This document shows positions 25,861 to 33,829 of a stretch of 60,406 bases of DNA, one piece after another. Each line of letters begins with the position of its first letter. Positions within the stretch are counted from its first letter, which is position 1. Under the pieces are notes generated by a model. It was not told the origin of the DNA, did no database searches, and saw only the letters and a list, made by a program, of their open reading frames with translations. The stretch covers positions 1-60,406 of the forward strand of contig JANQJL010000040.1 in NCBI GenBank assembly GCA_028281675.1, read 5' to 3'. A program made the translations under genes and the position numbers. The DNA comes from Simkaniaceae bacterium (lineage in GTDB: Bacteria > Chlamydiota > Chlamydiia > Chlamydiales > Simkaniaceae).

Positions 25861-26709
25861 ATGCATGCGCTAGCAACCCGAATGGATGCCATTTTTCACT
25901 TTGCTTGTGAAGGTTATCGTGATATGCCACCTCAAAGTCAGATCATGCAAATAAGAGACACCTCTATTCCTCCAGAGACTTTAGAGGGGTTTTTTGCTTT
26001 TCTCTCAGCTAAAGACCTCATACGCGCCATGCAAGTAAACAAAAATTGGAGAGCGGTGATCATCCGTCCGAAAGGTAAGCTCCGGAAGCGGATCGAGCTC
26101 TATTGGCAACGTCACATCGAGCTCCCTCTCAAGATAGACCGCGAAATGGATAAGCTCTTTCCCCAAAAGTGCCGTGCAACAGCTCCCATAACGGAGGAAT
26201 TTAATACACGCCATTCTCACTATTTTCCCGAGCTCAGCCCAGGTCTTCATGAAAGGCACCCAAAAAATGGATTATCTCTACTGCCGGAGTTTGAAAAAAA
26301 ATGCTCGGCTATTCTTATTGCTCGATTAAAGCCAACTCAGTGGGTCTTGTGCTTGCGGATGGTGATGGAGCAAAACACGGAGACCACTTCTGCAGTTGTA
26401 CTCTTTTATGATCCACTCTATAAAGGTGAAGGTTTTGCTGGCAAGACTAATTGGATGTGCAAAAGCTTTCCAAACATATGGGACGATGTTTGTGAGCGTG
26501 ATTCAACTGCTTTTTTCCTACAGAAAATAGAGGGGGAAACGACCAACTGGCTGTATAAATTACTCAATGGGGAGCGATGTAAACATCCCTTGATGAGCGG
26601 AGCGGCAACACATCCTTGTCTAGATGAAGCTGTTGGGATAACGAGCAGCTTCTTCCGCCTCTGGATTCCAGAAAAATCCTCACAAGCGCAAGGCGTCCCA
26701 TCCAAATAA
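25861..26709 (+). CDS. F-box-like protein, candidate effector
   Basis: 282 residues. Residues 36-70 read IPPETLEGFFAFLSAKDLIRAMQVNKNWRAVII, a good match to the eukaryotic F-box pattern (LPxE, LxxxDL, VxxxW), which binds Skp1 in SCF ubiquitin ligases. The rest lacks a recognisable repeat domain; a His- and Pro-containing stretch and FLLQ-type segments follow. No signal peptide or membrane helix. A GAAGGAGAA ribosome binding site precedes the ATG. The gene lies between decayed mobile sequences and inside a pair of 26-bp direct repeats. Secretion into the host and a role in ubiquitination are inference. Confidence 0.6.
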   Translation: MHALATRMDAIFHFACEGYRDMPPQSQIMQIRDTSIPPETLEGFFAFLSAKDLIRAMQVNKNWRAVIIRPKGKLRKRIELYWQRHIELPLKIDREMDKLFPQKCRATAPITEEFNTRHSHYFPELSPGLHERHPKNGLSLLPEFEKKCSAILIARLKPTQWVLCLRMVMEQNTETTSAVVLFYDPLYKGEGFAGKTNWMCKSFPNIWDDVCERDSTAFFLQKIEGETTNWLYKLLNGERCKHPLMSGAATHPCLDEAVGITSSFFRLWIPEKSSQAQGVPSK

Positions 26710-26743
26710 CCTGAGTTTCGGGTTTATCACCCAGAAACTCAGG
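26710..26743 (+). terminator. Stem-loop directly after the F-box gene
   Basis: CCTGAGTTTC (26710-26719) pairs perfectly with GAAACTCAGG (26734-26743), with an inner GGGT/ACCC pair. It begins at the base after the stop codon. No strong T-tract follows, so it may protect the message rather than terminate alone. Confidence 0.6.
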
Positions 26744-26819
26744 TAAATAGTCGAGACCAATCTCTCAAGGATGGGCGGCCTCCAATCGAGATGTCTATTT
26801 GGTTGCGAGGCCTTAGCCC

Positions 26820-27188
26820 TTACGCTGCAATTAAACCAGCTATTGCGGCAAGAAGTCCACGAGGCGCCTCCACCAGGAACATCCCCTCCATCACTACGGA
26901 AAACAACCTGCTCTCCTTCAACAAGTCTGTCTACTGCAACATCAGCCATTTTTTTAGGACACGACCTATTGTCGCTGCATCAGGTGGAGCGTTTCTACTA
27001 AAGCCAAGTGGCTCCCAGGACTCCTGCAAAGTCTCCCTGATTAGCCAAATCCAAATGTGCGCAGGAAAGTGGTGGTGGTGTTTCCCAGTAGGCTGCTCTG
27101 CTAAATCTAGCTCTTGAAGCTGCTTAGGCAAACTTTGCAAGCGTCCTGGACTTTTCGAGGCTTTCGACACTTTTATGCAATGTAGCAC
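26820..27188 (-). pseudogene. Unidentified decayed reading frame
   Basis: One frame on this strand runs from ATG 27188 through WEPLGFSRNAPPDAATIGRVLKKW, meets a stop at 26931-26933, then continues as FSVVMEGMFLVEAPRGLLAAIAGLIAA to 26820. The W-x2-LGF...P-x-AATI-x-RVL part faintly recalls the helical region before the DDE domain of ISAs1-type transposases. Overlapping open frames on the other strand have no family match either. The rest of the 26744-27222 gap shows nothing. Confidence 0.25.
27149..27174. repeat. 26-bp direct repeat, right copy
   Basis: Differs from 24925-24950 at one position (C for T at base 20). It closes the segment containing the AbiEi-like fragment, IS remnant, F-box gene and unidentified frame. 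Confidence 0.65.
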
Positions 27189-27222
27189 TTTGAGGTATTA
27201 ATTTATTTGAAGGACTTTGTAG

Positions 27223-28524
27223 CTAATGAGTTTTCTCAAATTCTTCTAGAAGGTGATCTCCCTCTTCTACAGCCTTATCAAGAGCTTCTTCTGCAGTCAT
27301 TTCTCCAGAAAATGCTTTTTCTAGATAACCAATAAGGACATCTCGAACTTCTATGTAGTTGCCAAGGCGTAACCCCCAAGAATGGTCAGTGGGTCGATTG
27401 TTTAGCACTTCAAAAGCAGCAATTTCAGCTGCAGGATGGGTAGGGTAATACCCCTTTTTTTTGGTAAGAAGGTAAGCTGCATCTGTAATAGGGAGATAAC
27501 CTGTTGCTTGATGCCACTCTGTTTGCACTTCAGGAGTAGAAAGGTAGGCCAAAAATTGAGCAGTTGCTAAGTACTCTTCGTTACTAAATCCTTTTAAAAC
27601 CCAAAAAGAGGCCCCTCCAATATTTAGATTATAGGGCTTTTCAGTAAGGTGAGGCCAATAAGGAATACACCCTACCCCTATTTCGAAATCACATTTCTGC
27701 TCTAAAGTAGCAAACCGATTTGACCCTTGCATTAAGATTGCACACTCCCCTTTCATAAACCGTTCTTCTGCCTTTTCCGTATACCTTCCACTATAAGAAA
27801 AGATTCCTTGTTTACTCCACTCGACAACCTTTTTAATGTGGAACTTTTGGAAGTCTTGATTACACCGTAGGCGTGCCTTCAATCCTTGAAATCCATTCTG
27901 ATGGGTCGCATAAGGGATGTCATGCCAGCAGGAGAGCTGCTCTAAATGGTAAGCCACCGGCCAAGCTGTTGTATAGCCATAATACCCTTTCTTATGGAGC
28001 TTTTTTCCTAGCTTTTCGAGCTCTGGCCATGTGCGAGGAGGTTTTTCTGGATCGAGCCCAGCCTCTTTGAAGGCCTTTTTATTGTAAAAAAGGACTCCTG
28101 TAGAAGCATTCCATGGAAGAGAAAGCATTTTTCCATTGGGAGCTGAGTAAAATCTTCGAACGACATCAATGTAAATATCTGGATCAAAACGGTGGTGATA
28201 TTTTTCCATAAGTTCCCCAACAGGAACATAAACATCCTCCTGAAGCATCATCGATAGCGTCGCCACCTCATAAACTTGAAGAATATGGGGCCCTTTCCCT
28301 TCTTTATGCGCTTTAATCCCTTCCTCATAAGCAATCTTATAATTCTCCATCTTCTTGAGGACAACCTTCGTATGGCCCGGTTGCTGGTTGAAATCTTCAA
28401 CAATTTCAGAGAGTTTTTTCTCTAAAAAACCATCAAATGCATGCATCAAAGTAATCTCTGATCCAAAGGCTTCATAAGAGAAAAGGAAAAAAAATAGACA
28501 CCACAAAATCTTCATGCCAATCAT
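27223..28524 (-). CDS. Extracellular solute-binding protein, UgpB-like
   Basis: 433-residue periplasmic binding protein of the sugar/glycerol-3-phosphate class. A signal peptide (KILWCLFFFLFSYEAFG) precedes ITLMHAFDGFLEKKLSEIVEDFNQQ, close to the UgpB opening, and VPVGELMEKY, LPWNASTGVLFYNKKAFKEAGLDPEKPPRTWPEL, ECAILMQGSN and IGGASFWVLKGFS follow in family order. The start at 28524 has AAAGG 7 nt upstream; 28515 is the alternative. No permease or ATPase gene accompanies it. Binding of sn-glycerol-3-phosphate, a phosphodiester, or a maltose-like sugar cannot be told apart by sequence alone. Confidence 0.86.
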   Translation of the reverse strand: MIGMKILWCLFFFLFSYEAFGSEITLMHAFDGFLEKKLSEIVEDFNQQPGHTKVVLKKMENYKIAYEEGIKAHKEGKGPHILQVYEVATLSMMLQEDVYVPVGELMEKYHHRFDPDIYIDVVRRFYSAPNGKMLSLPWNASTGVLFYNKKAFKEAGLDPEKPPRTWPELEKLGKKLHKKGYYGYTTAWPVAYHLEQLSCWHDIPYATHQNGFQGLKARLRCNQDFQKFHIKKVVEWSKQGIFSYSGRYTEKAEERFMKGECAILMQGSNRFATLEQKCDFEIGVGCIPYWPHLTEKPYNLNIGGASFWVLKGFSNEEYLATAQFLAYLSTPEVQTEWHQATGYLPITDAAYLLTKKKGYYPTHPAAEIAAFEVLNNRPTDHSWGLRLGNYIEVRDVLIGYLEKAFSGEMTAEEALDKAVEEGDHLLEEFEKTH

Positions 28525-28612
28525 TCTACTACCTTTTTAAATTTTTGGCATTACGAATAATCTCTCAATCCGTATAGTAAAAATTTAGCCTGTATAGATC
28601 ATTGAGGTTATT

Positions 28613-29785
28613 ATTAATAAGAAAGTATTACTCACTGGAGCACGCTCCTTATTTACATTAGATTTAGCTAGACGGTTTCATGAGAAGGGATATGAAGTCT
28701 TCGCTGCAGAAACGACCCCTCACCACGTTTGCCGCTATTCGAACGCCTTTAAGAAACATTTTATTGTCCCCAGTCCTCGGTTTAAATCGGAGGGGTTCAT
28801 AGATGGTCTCGTTGACATTTGCAAACAAGAAAAGATTGATCTTGTCATCCCTGCCTTCGAGGAAATTTTTTATCTTGCTAGAGGGCTAGGCCGCTTTCCG
28901 AAAAGTTGCAAGGTTCTCTGTGCTTCCTGCGAAGTCCTCGATCAACTTCACAACAAATGGCTCTTTAATAAGAAGCTCGAAACCCTTGGGTTCCAAGCGC
29001 CAAAATCTTATCTTATCTGTACTCAAGAAGACCTTGATAATCTTCCCCTGGAAGTTCCCTATATTTTAAAGCCTAGCTACTCAAGAGCTGCTCTTTACAT
29101 TCAAAAAGTCACTTCCAAAATCCCCCCTAAAGTTAAGATTGACCCTCGTAATCCCTTAGTTGCTCAAAAGTGGCTTCATGGAAAAAAATATTGCTCTTAT
29201 ACCATCTCACATAATGGAAAAATTACTGCCCATACTGTTTATCCTGTCGAGTTTACTATTGAAGGAAATGCCTGTCTTAATTTTGAAGCAATCGCTCACC
29301 CCAAAATTCAAGAATGGACAAAAAGTTTTGTCGAAAAAGAAAACTTCACCGGTCAAATCGCCTTTGATTTTATTGAAACGCCTTCTGGGGAGCTCTATGC
29401 TATTGAATGTAATCCTCGTGGAACAAGTGGGATCAATCTATTTCAAGAAAATGATAATTTCCCCTCTGCCTTTTTCAATACACAAGAAAAACTCATTACT
29501 CCAACGCTTGGCTACTCGAAAAAACTCGCATGGGGAATGCTTCTTTATGGGTGGAAAACAGGACAATTTTTAAAGTTTATTAAAAAGTTTATAATGCTTG
29601 AGGATGTGATCTTTTCAAAAAAAGATATTAAGCCCTTTCTTCATCAACCCATCCTTTTCGTCGTTTATCTTTTTAAAAGCATTAAGCTTCGAGCACGTCT
29701 CCCTGCGATGTTTACCTTTGATATCGATTGGAACGGAGAGGCAGCAGCGGGTCTTGACCAAGCCCCCCACGAAAAACCCTCGTAA
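28613..29785 (+). CDS. ATP-grasp protein with apparent AUU start codon
   Basis: A continuous frame of 391 codons is easily missed because it has no ATG, GTG or TTG before 29537. It begins INKKVLLTGARSLFTLDLARRFHEKGYEVFAAET, a full Rossmann-like pre-ATP-grasp domain, followed by IDLVIPAFEEIFYLARGL, LHNKWLFNKKLETLGFQAPKSY, YILKPSYSRA, and the metal site IECNPRGTSGINLF. An in-frame TAG at 28595 bounds it. GAGG at 28604-28607 lies 5 nt before ATT 28613, which I take as the start; ATT 28610 and 28601 are alternatives. The ligase would join a carboxylate to an amine using ATP, substrate unknown. The next gene is 53 bp on. Confidence 0.78.
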   Translation: MNKKVLLTGARSLFTLDLARRFHEKGYEVFAAETTPHHVCRYSNAFKKHFIVPSPRFKSEGFIDGLVDICKQEKIDLVIPAFEEIFYLARGLGRFPKSCKVLCASCEVLDQLHNKWLFNKKLETLGFQAPKSYLICTQEDLDNLPLEVPYILKPSYSRAALYIQKVTSKIPPKVKIDPRNPLVAQKWLHGKKYCSYTISHNGKITAHTVYPVEFTIEGNACLNFEAIAHPKIQEWTKSFVEKENFTGQIAFDFIETPSGELYAIECNPRGTSGINLFQENDNFPSAFFNTQEKLITPTLGYSKKLAWGMLLYGWKTGQFLKFIKKFIMLEDVIFSKKDIKPFLHQPILFVVYLFKSIKLRARLPAMFTFDIDWNGEAAAGLDQAPHEKPS

Positions 29786-29838
29786 CTTGCGAAAATCAGA
29801 TATGTTCTATACCATGGTGAAAAATTCTTGGAGTAAGT

Positions 29839-29997
29839 ATGAAACGAAAAGTTGTTAATCCTGATATTCAACAAAAAAAACTTCAGCAAACAATTGAAAA
29901 ACAGCAAGAGAAAGACCTTAAGCATGAGCTTGAAGATGAAACCTCTAAAATCCCAAAAAAAACTCCAAAAGAATGGCCTAAAAGAGGGCATAAATAA
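29839..29997 (+). CDS. Small lysine-rich protein, 52 residues
   Basis: ATG 29839 has GGAG 5 nt upstream. The product is highly charged: MKRKVVNPDIQQKKL at the start, then an E/K-rich helix and a KIPKKTPKEWPKRGHK tail. No known family. Placed between the ATP-grasp gene and adk. The ribosome binding site and clean frame support translation; function unknown. Confidence 0.5.
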   Translation: MKRKVVNPDIQQKKLQQTIEKQQEKDLKHELEDETSKIPKKTPKEWPKRGHK

Positions 29998-30048
29998 TCA
30001 CAATCTGCTATACTCCCTTCTTTGTTTTTATATAAAGTGTATACCGTT

Positions 30049-30771
30049 ATGTTGACTGCATCCGTTGCTTTGCCACTTCTAGAGGCAAGAAAGCAAGCAA
30101 AACAAACCGTCGTCCTCATCCTCCTTGGACCACCAGGAGCAGGAAAAGGGACGCAAGCCGAAATGCTCTCAGAAACCCTCCAAATCCCCCACATCTCAAC
30201 AGGAGATCTCCTCCGCTCTAATATCAAAGCGAAAGGAGAGCTTGGAGAAACTGCCAAGGTCTATATGGACCAAGGAAAACTTGTTCCCGATAACCTTATT
30301 CTTGACATGTTATTTGCGCGCGTTGCCAAAGAGGATTGTCAAAAAGGATATATTCTTGATGGTTTCCCCCGCACCCTTGCCCAAGCAAAAGCTTACCATC
30401 AACGTCTAGGAGATGAGATAAAGACGATAACTCTTAACTTAGAGCTAACCAATGAGATGATTATTGATCGCCTGTCAAAACGGTTGACTTGCAAAGAGTG
30501 TAACGCTCCCTATCACCTTACCTTTTCCCCTTCCAGTAAAAAAGGGATCTGCGATCACTGTGGTGGACCCCTAATTCAAAGAAACGATGATAAAGAAGAG
30601 ATCATCCTAAAACGGCTTACCATCTACCAAACCCAAACAGCCCCTCTCATCACCTACTATTCTAAAGAAAAACTCCTGAAGGGGATATCATCCAATCAAT
30701 CTATTGAAAATGTCCTTAAGGAGATTCTCGATTACTTGCGAGAGATTTACCGATCGATAAATACCTCTTAA
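30049..30771 (+). CDS. adk: Adenylate kinase
   Basis: Balances ATP, ADP and AMP (ATP + AMP to 2 ADP) in the cytosol. P-loop GPPGAGKGTQ (27-36), AMP site ISTGDLLR (49-56), and GYILDGFPRT (100-109) are intact. The LID is the zinc-binding form with Cys148, 151, 168 and 171 (CKECN, CDHCG). The ATG at 30049 is chosen; the open frame extends to 30022, and the N-terminus carries about 20 extra residues before the beta strand compared with most Adk. The 3' end overlaps the convergent trmH by 56 bp. Confidence 0.92.
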   Translation: MLTASVALPLLEARKQAKQTVVLILLGPPGAGKGTQAEMLSETLQIPHISTGDLLRSNIKAKGELGETAKVYMDQGKLVPDNLILDMLFARVAKEDCQKGYILDGFPRTLAQAKAYHQRLGDEIKTITLNLELTNEMIIDRLSKRLTCKECNAPYHLTFSPSSKKGICDHCGGPLIQRNDDKEEIILKRLTIYQTQTAPLITYYSKEKLLKGISSNQSIENVLKEILDYLREIYRSINTS

Positions 30772-31426
30772 GGATTTCGTTTGCTTTTTCTATCCCTAAA
30801 GACCGTATATAAAAACAGGCTTTTTCTTCTATAATTTCCTCTTCATTTAAATCCCCATTCCTCTGGAGCTCCTTTCTTTTTCTCCTTAAAAAATCATACA
30901 ACGTAATAGCTGCAGCAACAGACAGGTTATAACTTTCAACCATTCCAAACATAGGTACACGAAAAAGGATATCACACCCCTTTTTTGCCTCTTCTGAGAT
31001 CCCATCCTTTTCATTTCCAAAAAGAAAACAAACCGGGCGATCAATAGAGAGAGTTTCTAGCCTTTCTCTTCCATTAGCACATGCCCCAGCAATAAGAAAT
31101 CCTCCCTTTGCATCTTGAAAATCTTTCAACGAACGATGACGGACCAGGTGGGTCCATTTTAAAGTCCCCTTTGCCGTACTCTTTCCCTGTCCTTTCTTCA
31201 TTTGAGCTTTAATAAAATGGACATGACTTATCCCCAAAGCCTCTGCTGTCCTAATCACAGCAAACCCATTATGAATATTGTAAGGACCTTCAATAGCAGC
31301 TTGGACCGAACGGATCCGATTCCCTAGAACTTGATCAATTGTCTTAATCCGTTCTTCTGTTAAAAATGGAGCAAGCGTTTCGATGATCTTTTTATTTGGA
31401 AAAACTTTCAAAAGTTCAGTCAGCAC
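30716..31426 (-). CDS. TrmH-like tRNA/rRNA 2'-O-methyltransferase (SpoU family)
   Basis: SPOUT methyltransferase with the knotted SAM site. Motif 1: NIHNGFAVIRTAEALGI; motif 2: FLFGNEKDGIS; motif 3: VPMFGMVESYNLSVAAAITLYDFL. These place it with TrmH (tRNA Gm18), whose HNxGAxxRTA motif here is HNGFAVIRTA, missing the usual N before A. A C-terminal helical extension of about 50 residues is present. It overlaps the upstream gene by 11 bp and adk by 56 bp at its 3' end. Modified position is inferred from the family. Confidence 0.86.
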   Translation of the reverse strand: MLTELLKVFPNKKIIETLAPFLTEERIKTIDQVLGNRIRSVQAAIEGPYNIHNGFAVIRTAEALGISHVHFIKAQMKKGQGKSTAKGTLKWTHLVRHRSLKDFQDAKGGFLIAGACANGRERLETLSIDRPVCFLFGNEKDGISEEAKKGCDILFRVPMFGMVESYNLSVAAAITLYDFLRRKRKELQRNGDLNEEEIIEEKACFYIRSLGIEKANEILKRYLSIGKSLASNRESP

Positions 31427-32189
31427 GCTTTCTCAAAAAAATAACTTTTTTTCCGATTTCAAAAAGCTCATGAGTTTTATCACCCGTTTCAACCAATCCA
31501 GGTTCCACCACTACACTTTTATCTGTTCCCTTCCCCTCTAAATACCAAACAACATCCCCGATATCGGGATGTTGTACCACATGGAATTTTTCTTTTTCTA
31601 CGTAGGCTTTCCACTGCTCTAATCGGACACGATTTTCAGATTGCAAATTCCTGTTGACTTCGCGGAGATAGTCATAAAAAGTTGTTTCATCGTGTGAAGG
31701 AGCTACTCCAAAAATAGTTTGCAGGTGGTTTTGTCTCCACACCTTTATTTCATCAAGACCATATGAAGTACGAAAAATAACTTCTTTTCCAAAGTATGAA
31801 ACGAGAAAGTCTCTTCCCATTTTAAGACGTTTTTCTCTTAATTCAAGAAACTTATCAGCTTCTAGTTCTCCTTCCCTATTACTTTTCAACCTTTCTAATT
31901 CTCCCTTTGCAGTATCCATGACGTTTTGAGAAACATCCAGAACAATCTTCTCATCTTTACCCTCGAATATTTCAGATTTCCTTTCAAGAAACTCAAAGAA
32001 AGCAGTACCTATGCCATCAAGGACAGTGCGAAAAAGTGTTTGAAATTCATGAGAGGATAAAATATCCCTTTTAAGCTGGGGTTCGCCATGATAGACATAG
32101 ACATAAGGTCCCCTCTTATCCGTTAAGGATTCATGTAGACAAGAAGAACCTTTTGGAATGATCCTGTGGTCAAAATGGAGGGTACTCAT
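31416..32189 (-). CDS. Hypothetical protein upstream of trmH
   Basis: 257 residues, no signal peptide or hydrophobic helix, rich in charged residues with a helical middle (QNVMDTAKGELERLKSNREGELEADKFLELREKRLKMGRDFL). The first 40 residues (HFDHRIIPKGSSCLHESL, YVYVYHGEP) and last 60 (VVWYLEGKGTDKSVVVEPGLVETGD) look beta-rich. I do not recognise the family. It overlaps the trmH start by 11 bp, indicating one transcript. Confidence 0.7.
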   Translation of the reverse strand: MSTLHFDHRIIPKGSSCLHESLTDKRGPYVYVYHGEPQLKRDILSSHEFQTLFRTVLDGIGTAFFEFLERKSEIFEGKDEKIVLDVSQNVMDTAKGELERLKSNREGELEADKFLELREKRLKMGRDFLVSYFGKEVIFRTSYGLDEIKVWRQNHLQTIFGVAPSHDETTFYDYLREVNRNLQSENRVRLEQWKAYVEKEKFHVVQHPDIGDVVWYLEGKGTDKSVVVEPGLVETGDKTHELFEIGKKVIFLRKRAD

Positions 32190-32287
32190 ATTGAGCGATA
32201 AGATACTCTAATGTGAGGTTTTAGTGCAAGCTAAGGGCCCGAAAAAATGAGCTCGAAGTTAAAATCGAGCCCATATTAAAACCCAAA

Positions 32288-32500
32288 TTAACGCTTTGTT
32301 TTTTTCTTCTTGCTATCCATGCGCCAGCAGATCGTATGATAAATAAAGGCAAATCCAAACACCACATAAATCAGACGGATCAACCATTCGCGAGTAAAGA
32401 TATACTCAACTAAGTTGGTACCGAAAAGTCCAATGACACCCCACACAATCCCACTTATCACTAATAAAAGAATAGCCAAGCTACCTAGTTTTTTGTTCAT
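32288..32500 (-). CDS. DUF378 membrane protein, copy 1
   Basis: 70 residues, two hydrophobic helices (LAILLLVISGIVWGVIGLFG and LIRLIYVVFGFAFIYH) around a short turn with the DUF378 core WGVxGLFxxNLV and EWLxRLIYxxxG. A basic tail (KKKKTKR) follows. It is paralogous to the next gene upstream, 25 bp away. Function of the family is unknown. Confidence 0.75.
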   Translation of the reverse strand: MNKKLGSLAILLLVISGIVWGVIGLFGTNLVEYIFTREWLIRLIYVVFGFAFIYHTICWRMDSKKKKTKR

Positions 32501-32525
32501 TATAGATATCCTCCAGCAGATTCCA

Positions 32526-32726
32526 TTATTTCCAACGTTTTTTAATTTGTTTCCAACCTACTGCTTGGTAAATAGCTGCAGCACCAATGAGAATATAAAT
32601 TAGATGTTCCAACCATTCTCTACGAATGAAGGACTGAACGAGGTTATAATCAAATAATCCCATTAATCCCCAATTTAAACCGCCAAGACAAAGTAGGATA
32701 CATACAACTGTATCAAGTCTTTTCAT
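32526..32726 (-). CDS. DUF378 membrane protein, copy 2
   Basis: 66 residues, same layout as the neighbour: GLNWGLMGLFDYNLVQSF, then REWLEHLIYILIGAAAIYQ and a basic tail (KQIKKRWK). The two make a tandem pair read in the same direction and probably arose by duplication. Confidence 0.75.
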   Translation of the reverse strand: MKRLDTVVCILLCLGGLNWGLMGLFDYNLVQSFIRREWLEHLIYILIGAAAIYQAVGWKQIKKRWK

Positions 32727-32984
32727 TTTGCGTACTCCTTCACAAGGTCTGTTGAGTCCTTAGCCAGAACTTCCTGGCCAGGGAATGCATCAACAATTAC
32801 TAGTCACCGATGTCTAAGTAAAATTAGGACAGCGGCAATCAACAATTGTCAATACCCTCTTATTTATTAATTATACGATCGAAGCCTTTATGTAAAGGAT
32901 CTTAAATAAGATTTTTTTATCAGGCTCATTTTCAATCTGAAATGACGATGTTATCTAAACGCTTTAGTAGTGAGACCTAAAGGT
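32727..32984. other. Intergenic region, no gene seen
   Basis: About 260 bp, A+T-rich. It should hold the promoter of the DUF378 pair and the terminator of the SET gene, both on the minus strand, but no element is convincing. A weak plus-strand stem with a T-run (GATCTTAAATAAGATTTTTTT without its first base) lies around 32898-32918. Confidence 0.3.
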
Positions 32985-33602
32985 TTAAAAATCAACGCAC
33001 TTCTTCTCAGTCCAATAGTCATCTCCGTAGGAATAGAGGATCTGCTCCCCCTTTTTGATCCCACGTGGTCCCGAAGTGAAGACAATCCGAGGCCCTTTTT
33101 CCGTATAGTGTTCCCAAGGAATTGCATTATTCTTTGGTTGCCCCTCTACGCAGTGGTTCATGAAGCGCGCCCAGTTTCCATGCTTCGCAGCATCAATAGA
33201 ATAGGTCTTATAATCAGTAAAGGAGAAGGTGCTATCGTGGTCGACATTGATTTCATCATCAAGCATCAAAAGCCCTGTATACTGAACCAAGGTCGAATAG
33301 GGAGGGATGTTTTCTTTAGCAAAAACGCCATAGCCTACAACTGGATTGATAAAGCGAATACTTACCCGCTTGTTATATCTCTCATCAGACCCATCTCTTT
33401 CAAGCTGTCTGAAAAAAGCATCAAAGCGTTCAATTCTAAAATCAGAAATGATTGGTTCTGCTTTTTTATAAAACCGTTTCCACGATCGATTAAACCGATC
33501 TTCGATTTTCTTTTGAACTTTCACATCTTCAAGGTAAACAATTGGGGTTTCAATCCCGAAGTATTTTTTAAACATAGGATCCACTTTCCTCTTTATTGAC
33601 AT
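32985..33602 (-). CDS. SET-domain protein lysine methyltransferase, NUE-like
   Basis: 205 residues. The SET fold has the SAM site VGYGVFAKENIPPYSTLVQYTG (89-110), the RFMNHC motif (146-151, the usual RFINHSC) and GEQILYSYGDDYW (185-197) with the catalytic tyrosine region. The N-terminal 80 residues are charged and helical, with ERFDAFF. Chlamydia NUE, a secreted enzyme that methylates host histones, has the same architecture, and it is the best-fitting precedent; secretion here is inferred. There is no post-SET Cys cluster. Start: ATG 33602 or ATG 33575 (MFKKYFG), the latter with GAGGAAAG upstream. Divergent from the next gene. Confidence 0.85.
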   Translation of the reverse strand: MSIKRKVDPMFKKYFGIETPIVYLEDVKVQKKIEDRFNRSWKRFYKKAEPIISDFRIERFDAFFRQLERDGSDERYNKRVSIRFINPVVGYGVFAKENIPPYSTLVQYTGLLMLDDEINVDHDSTFSFTDYKTYSIDAAKHGNWARFMNHCVEGQPKNNAIPWEHYTEKGPRIVFTSGPRGIKKGEQILYSYGDDYWTEKKCVDF

Positions 33603-33829
33603 AATTATTCACTTAAGGAAAGCTCACAATTTTTACAAGAACGATTCTAAAAACTAAATAAAATTTTTTCGATCTCTTTATAACAACTCTGGTACAAATC
33701 GCATCAAGCATCCATGGATCATACTTTGGGGTACTAGACGAAAAAACTGAAGGGTGTCAAAATCATACAAAACCCAAGAGGCTTCTTATCAAAAAGAAAT
33801 TTTTCTTCTCTTTCATCTCTCTATTAATA

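Noticed and set aside
26771-27117. Plus-strand frames after the F-box gene
   Set aside because: Ser/Pro-rich, no ribosome binding site or motif; the opposite strand is equally open, so neither can be called a gene.
28605-29536. Treating the ATP-grasp gene as a pseudogene or as only its 82-codon end
   Set aside because: There is no internal stop or frameshift over 390 codons and every family block is present; only the start codon is unusual.
32970-33599. 209-codon open frame on the plus strand opposite the SET gene
   Set aside because: It mirrors the SET gene almost end to end, has no recognisable domain, and the SET frame carries clear family motifs.
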